Assembly: GCA_027335515.1 (NCBI GenBank)
Contig: DAHWHT010000345.1
Coordinates: 1-6,957 of the forward strand
Origin: Clostridia bacterium
GTDB lineage: Bacteria; Bacillota_E; RBS10-35; JAJYVN01
Direction of reading: 5' to 3'
DNA length: 6,957 nucleotides
The position numbers and the translations under genes are program-made. Of the stretch, positions 5,329 to 6,957 are shown in pieces. Positions within the stretch are counted from its first letter, which is position 1, and the number at the start of each line of letters is the position of its first letter. The notes under the pieces are model-generated. The model searched no databases and was not told the DNA's origin. It saw only the letters and a list, made by a program, of their open reading frames with translations.

Positions 5329-6617
5329 ATGGCGGACAGCGACGGGCATGCAGTGGTGGAAGCTGAGTGGGCGTACGTTGCAAGTCTGCTGCCCTCAGAC
5401 CTGGAGGAGAGCGCGCGCGCCTACGGGGCGCTGCTGCGGCGGCGGCACATCACGTCGGCTGGTGCTTTGCTGCGGCTGGCGTTGGGCTACGCCATGTGCG
5501 ACTGGTCGTTGCCCATCGCCGCCGCCTCCGCCCAAGTGCTCGGCTTGGGTGAGCTATCGCATGTCGCAGTCCTCAAGCGCTTGCGGCGCTGTGGTCCATG
5601 GCTAGGTCGTCTCACCGGGCAGTGGCTGCAGGAACGGGGACTGGTCCACGAGCTGCCAAAAAGTCACCTTCGACTGGTCGATGCCAGCACAGTCAGCGCT
5701 CCAGGGAGCAAAGGAACAGACTGGCGCCTACACGCGAGCTACGACGCTGGCGCGGGCTGCTTCGATCACTTGGAGTTGACGGATTCCAAGGGCGGGGAAT
5801 CGTTGGATCGGTTTGCCCCCAGACCAGGGGACATTTTCTTAGCAGATCGGGGTTACGCGCACGCAAGGGCACTCGAGAACTTGATCGCGGCTGGAGGCAT
5901 GTTCGTCGTGCGCTTCCCCTGGGTTACGTTGCCTTTACGCGACATGGCTGGTGCAGTGTGGGACCTACTGGCGTTTCTGCAGCAGATTCCCGACGCACAG
6001 GCGCGAGGCTACGATGTACGGCTGACCACAGCGAAGGCGCCAGCTTTGCGCGTGGTCGGTGTGCGCAAGACCCCTGAGGCCACCGACGCTGCGCGACGCA
6101 AGATTCGCGAAGTCGCTCGACGGAAGGGCAAACAGATCAACCCGCTTACTTTGGAATACGCGGCCTACATCTTCGCCGTCACCAACGTACCCGAAGACCT
6201 TGCTTCGCCTGTGCAGGTACTTGAGCTATATCGGCTGCGCTGGCAGGTTGAGATGGCATTCAAGCGCCTAAAAGGCATCCTCAAGTTCGATGCCTTGCGC
6301 GCGAAAGATCCGGACCTTGCCCGAACCTATCTCTTCGGAAAACTACTCGGAGCGCTCATCGTTGATGAACTTACCGTGCGGGCCCAGCTTTTTTCCCCCT
6401 GGGGCTTCGCCCTACGCTGAGCGCCCAGTAAGTCTGTGGCGTATGCACACCCTTTGGCGTGACGCCCTGTGCGCCGCCATCCGCGGCCCGCTCACCATCG
6501 AGGCCACTTCAGGGCCAGGTTCCCGAACTGGTGCGGCACCTTCACGCCCCCGCGCGGAAGAGGCCGCACCAGGGGCACCGTGCTCGACTCGACGCCCTCC
6601 GCTTGTCGACTCCGTAA
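5329..6617 (+). pseudogene. IS4-family DDE transposase, two +1 frameshifts near the C-terminus
   Basis: The first frame runs 363 residues from ATG 5329 to TGA 6418-6420 and carries the whole catalytic core. Asp118 is in LRLVDAST, Asp173 in FLADRGYAHA and Glu308 in YRLRWQVEMAFKRLK, which fits the IS4 signature Y-(2)-R-(3)-E-(6)-K exactly (Y301, R304, E308, K315). After FSPWGFALR the homologous-looking text continues one frame on, from 6419, as ERPVSLWRMHTLWRDALCAA and IRGPLTIEA. It then shifts again near 6506 to LQGQVPELVRHLH and ends DALRLSTP at TAA 6615-6617. Removing T6418 and one base near 6506 gives a 428-residue protein, a normal IS4 length. The shortened protein keeps all catalytic residues but loses about 65 C-terminal residues. 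It may be inactive; a sequencing error at these two places is the alternative. Confidence 0.82.
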
Positions 6618-6647
6618 GTTACAGCCAATGGGTGTGCGATCCCCCTG
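6615..6647 (-). repeat. IS4 element right terminal inverted repeat
   Basis: TAAGTTACAG-C-CAATGGG (6615-6632), then seven unmatched bases and TCCCCCTG (6640-6647), mirror the left end. The first three bases are also the stop codon of the restored transposase. Confidence 0.8.
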
Positions 6648-6657
6648 TCGCAGAATG

Positions 6658-6737
6658 GTGCATGCACGTATGTGGGATGATGATCGTCGGCGCGACGGAT
6701 TGTGGGTAGACCAACGTCGTTGCGCGTGGTACAACGA
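6658..6737 (+). promoter_or_regulatory. Candidate operator dyads upstream of the lipoprotein gene
   Basis: GTGCATGCAC at 6658-6667 is a perfect 10-base palindrome. Further on, CAACG-T-CGTTG at 6712-6722 is a perfect 11-base dyad, and CAACGA at 6732-6737 forms a second inverted pair with TCGTTG at 6717-6722 across nine bases. Repeated CAACG half-sites 5' of a gene suggest a repressor or activator site. No convincing -35/-10 pair was found with them, so the role is a guess. Confidence 0.35.
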
Positions 6738-6766
6738 ACGGCGTCGCGGGGGAAACCAGGAGACCG

Positions 6767-6782
6767 CCCTCGCGCGGGAGGG
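6767..6782 (+). promoter_or_regulatory. Hairpin overlapping the lipoprotein ribosome binding site
   Basis: The Shine-Dalgarno site GGGAGGG (6776-6782) lies seven bases before ATG 6790. Its last five bases GAGGG can pair with CCCTC at 6767-6771 around a six-base loop. In the mRNA this GC-rich stem could partly mask the site and dampen translation. Confidence 0.4.
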
Positions 6783-6789
6783 ATTTGCC

Positions 6790-6957
6790 ATGTCCGAATG
6801 GTCCAAGAAGGCGCCGCGGCTTCGGCTCGCCGCGGCTGTGCTGGGATTGGCCGCGGTGGTGGCCGCGGGCTGCGGGAATATCACGACCCCGGTATCCTCG
6901 TCGACCAGTTCGACCGCTTCGACCAGCGCCCCGGCGACGACCGGCACGACCGGCGGC
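6790..6957 (+). CDS. Secreted lipoprotein, N-terminal part (runs off the window)
   Basis: ATG 6790 has a GGGAGGG site seven bases upstream. The 56 visible residues begin MSEWSKKAPRLRLAAAVLGL, then AAVVAAGCGN: a basic n-region, a hydrophobic core and the lipobox VAAGC with Cys28, where signal peptidase II should cut and lipid be attached. After Cys comes a Ser/Thr/Ala/Gly-rich stretch (for example SSSTSSTASTSAPATT), a flexible surface linker common between the membrane anchor and the functional domain of Gram-positive and actinobacterial lipoproteins. The functional domain lies beyond the window, so the role (substrate-binding protein, sensor or other) cannot be told. The gene starts 142 bases past the IS4 element, whose insertion may have changed its upstream control region. 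Confidence 0.75.
   Translation, partial: MSEWSKKAPRLRLAAAVLGLAAVVAAGCGNITTPVSSSTSSTASTSAPATTGTTGG

Larger units (their letters stand above)
5257..6647 (+). mobile_element. IS4-family insertion sequence, 1391 bp, transposase frameshifted
   Basis: The element is defined by imperfect terminal inverted repeats of 33 bases (5257-5289 and 6615-6647, 26 of 33 positions matching) around a single DDE transposase gene. The restored transposase ends at a TAA inside the right repeat, as is common in compact IS elements. The repeat's inner block CTGTAACTTA, with AAG following on the left side, resembles the AACTTAAG part of IS231-type ends of the IS4 family. No exact target duplication is present: the 10 bases outside each end (5247-5256 and 6648-6657) agree at only 6 positions, both beginning TCGC. 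The element is therefore either old or has lost an original flank. Confidence 0.8.

Noticed and set aside
6492..6947. Minus-strand open frame across the IS right end and lipoprotein start
   Set aside because: It crosses the IS boundary and is antisense to the lipoprotein signal peptide, with no motif of its own.
1..6957. CRISPR arrays, tRNA, rRNA or long tandem repeats
   Set aside because: Looked for by eye on both strands; no regularly spaced repeats, cloverleaf or rRNA-like segments were seen.

Overview
The window is GC-rich DNA with strong Shine-Dalgarno sites and a lipoprotein-type export signal. It carries two ECF sigma remnants and several insertion-sequence (IS) remains. The sequence does not fix the phylum. 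Actinobacteriota, Chloroflexota or a high-GC Firmicute would all fit. A leaderless-looking promoter inside the IS and a Ser/Thr-rich lipoprotein lean slightly towards the first.

Layout: positions 1-835 are a patchwork of gene ends. They are an ECF sigma N-terminal stump (175-303), an orphan minus-strand C-terminal tail (299-412), the C-terminus of an ISAzo13-type transposase (453-602) and the C-terminus of a Gfo/Idh/MocA oxidoreductase (620-835). Positions 945-2536 hold two intact plus-strand genes: an unrecognised 213-residue protein and an AAC(3)-family N-acetyltransferase. Positions 2537-3137 hold a minus-strand MerR-like helix-turn-helix remnant and a leader with a strong hairpin. Positions 3138-4379 encode an intact, apparently Tat-exported GH99-like glycosidase, followed by a terminator-like hairpin.

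Positions 4521-5100 are an ECF sigma gene that is readable across several single-base frameshifts. An ABC-2-permease-like C-terminal stump (5107-5256) follows and stops exactly where an IS4-family element begins. That element (5257-6647, 1391 bp) has split terminal inverted repeats and a transposase with two +1 frameshifts in its C-terminal tail. After it comes the start of a secreted lipoprotein gene (6790 onward) that runs out of the window.

The intact genes do not form an obvious pathway. The clearest theme is an accessory region shaped by transposition and decay: three complete genes sit between truncated or frameshifted remnants. I did not find a convincing new multi-gene system. The unrecognised 945-1586 gene, the GH99-like exported protein and the IS4 architecture deserve the closest look.
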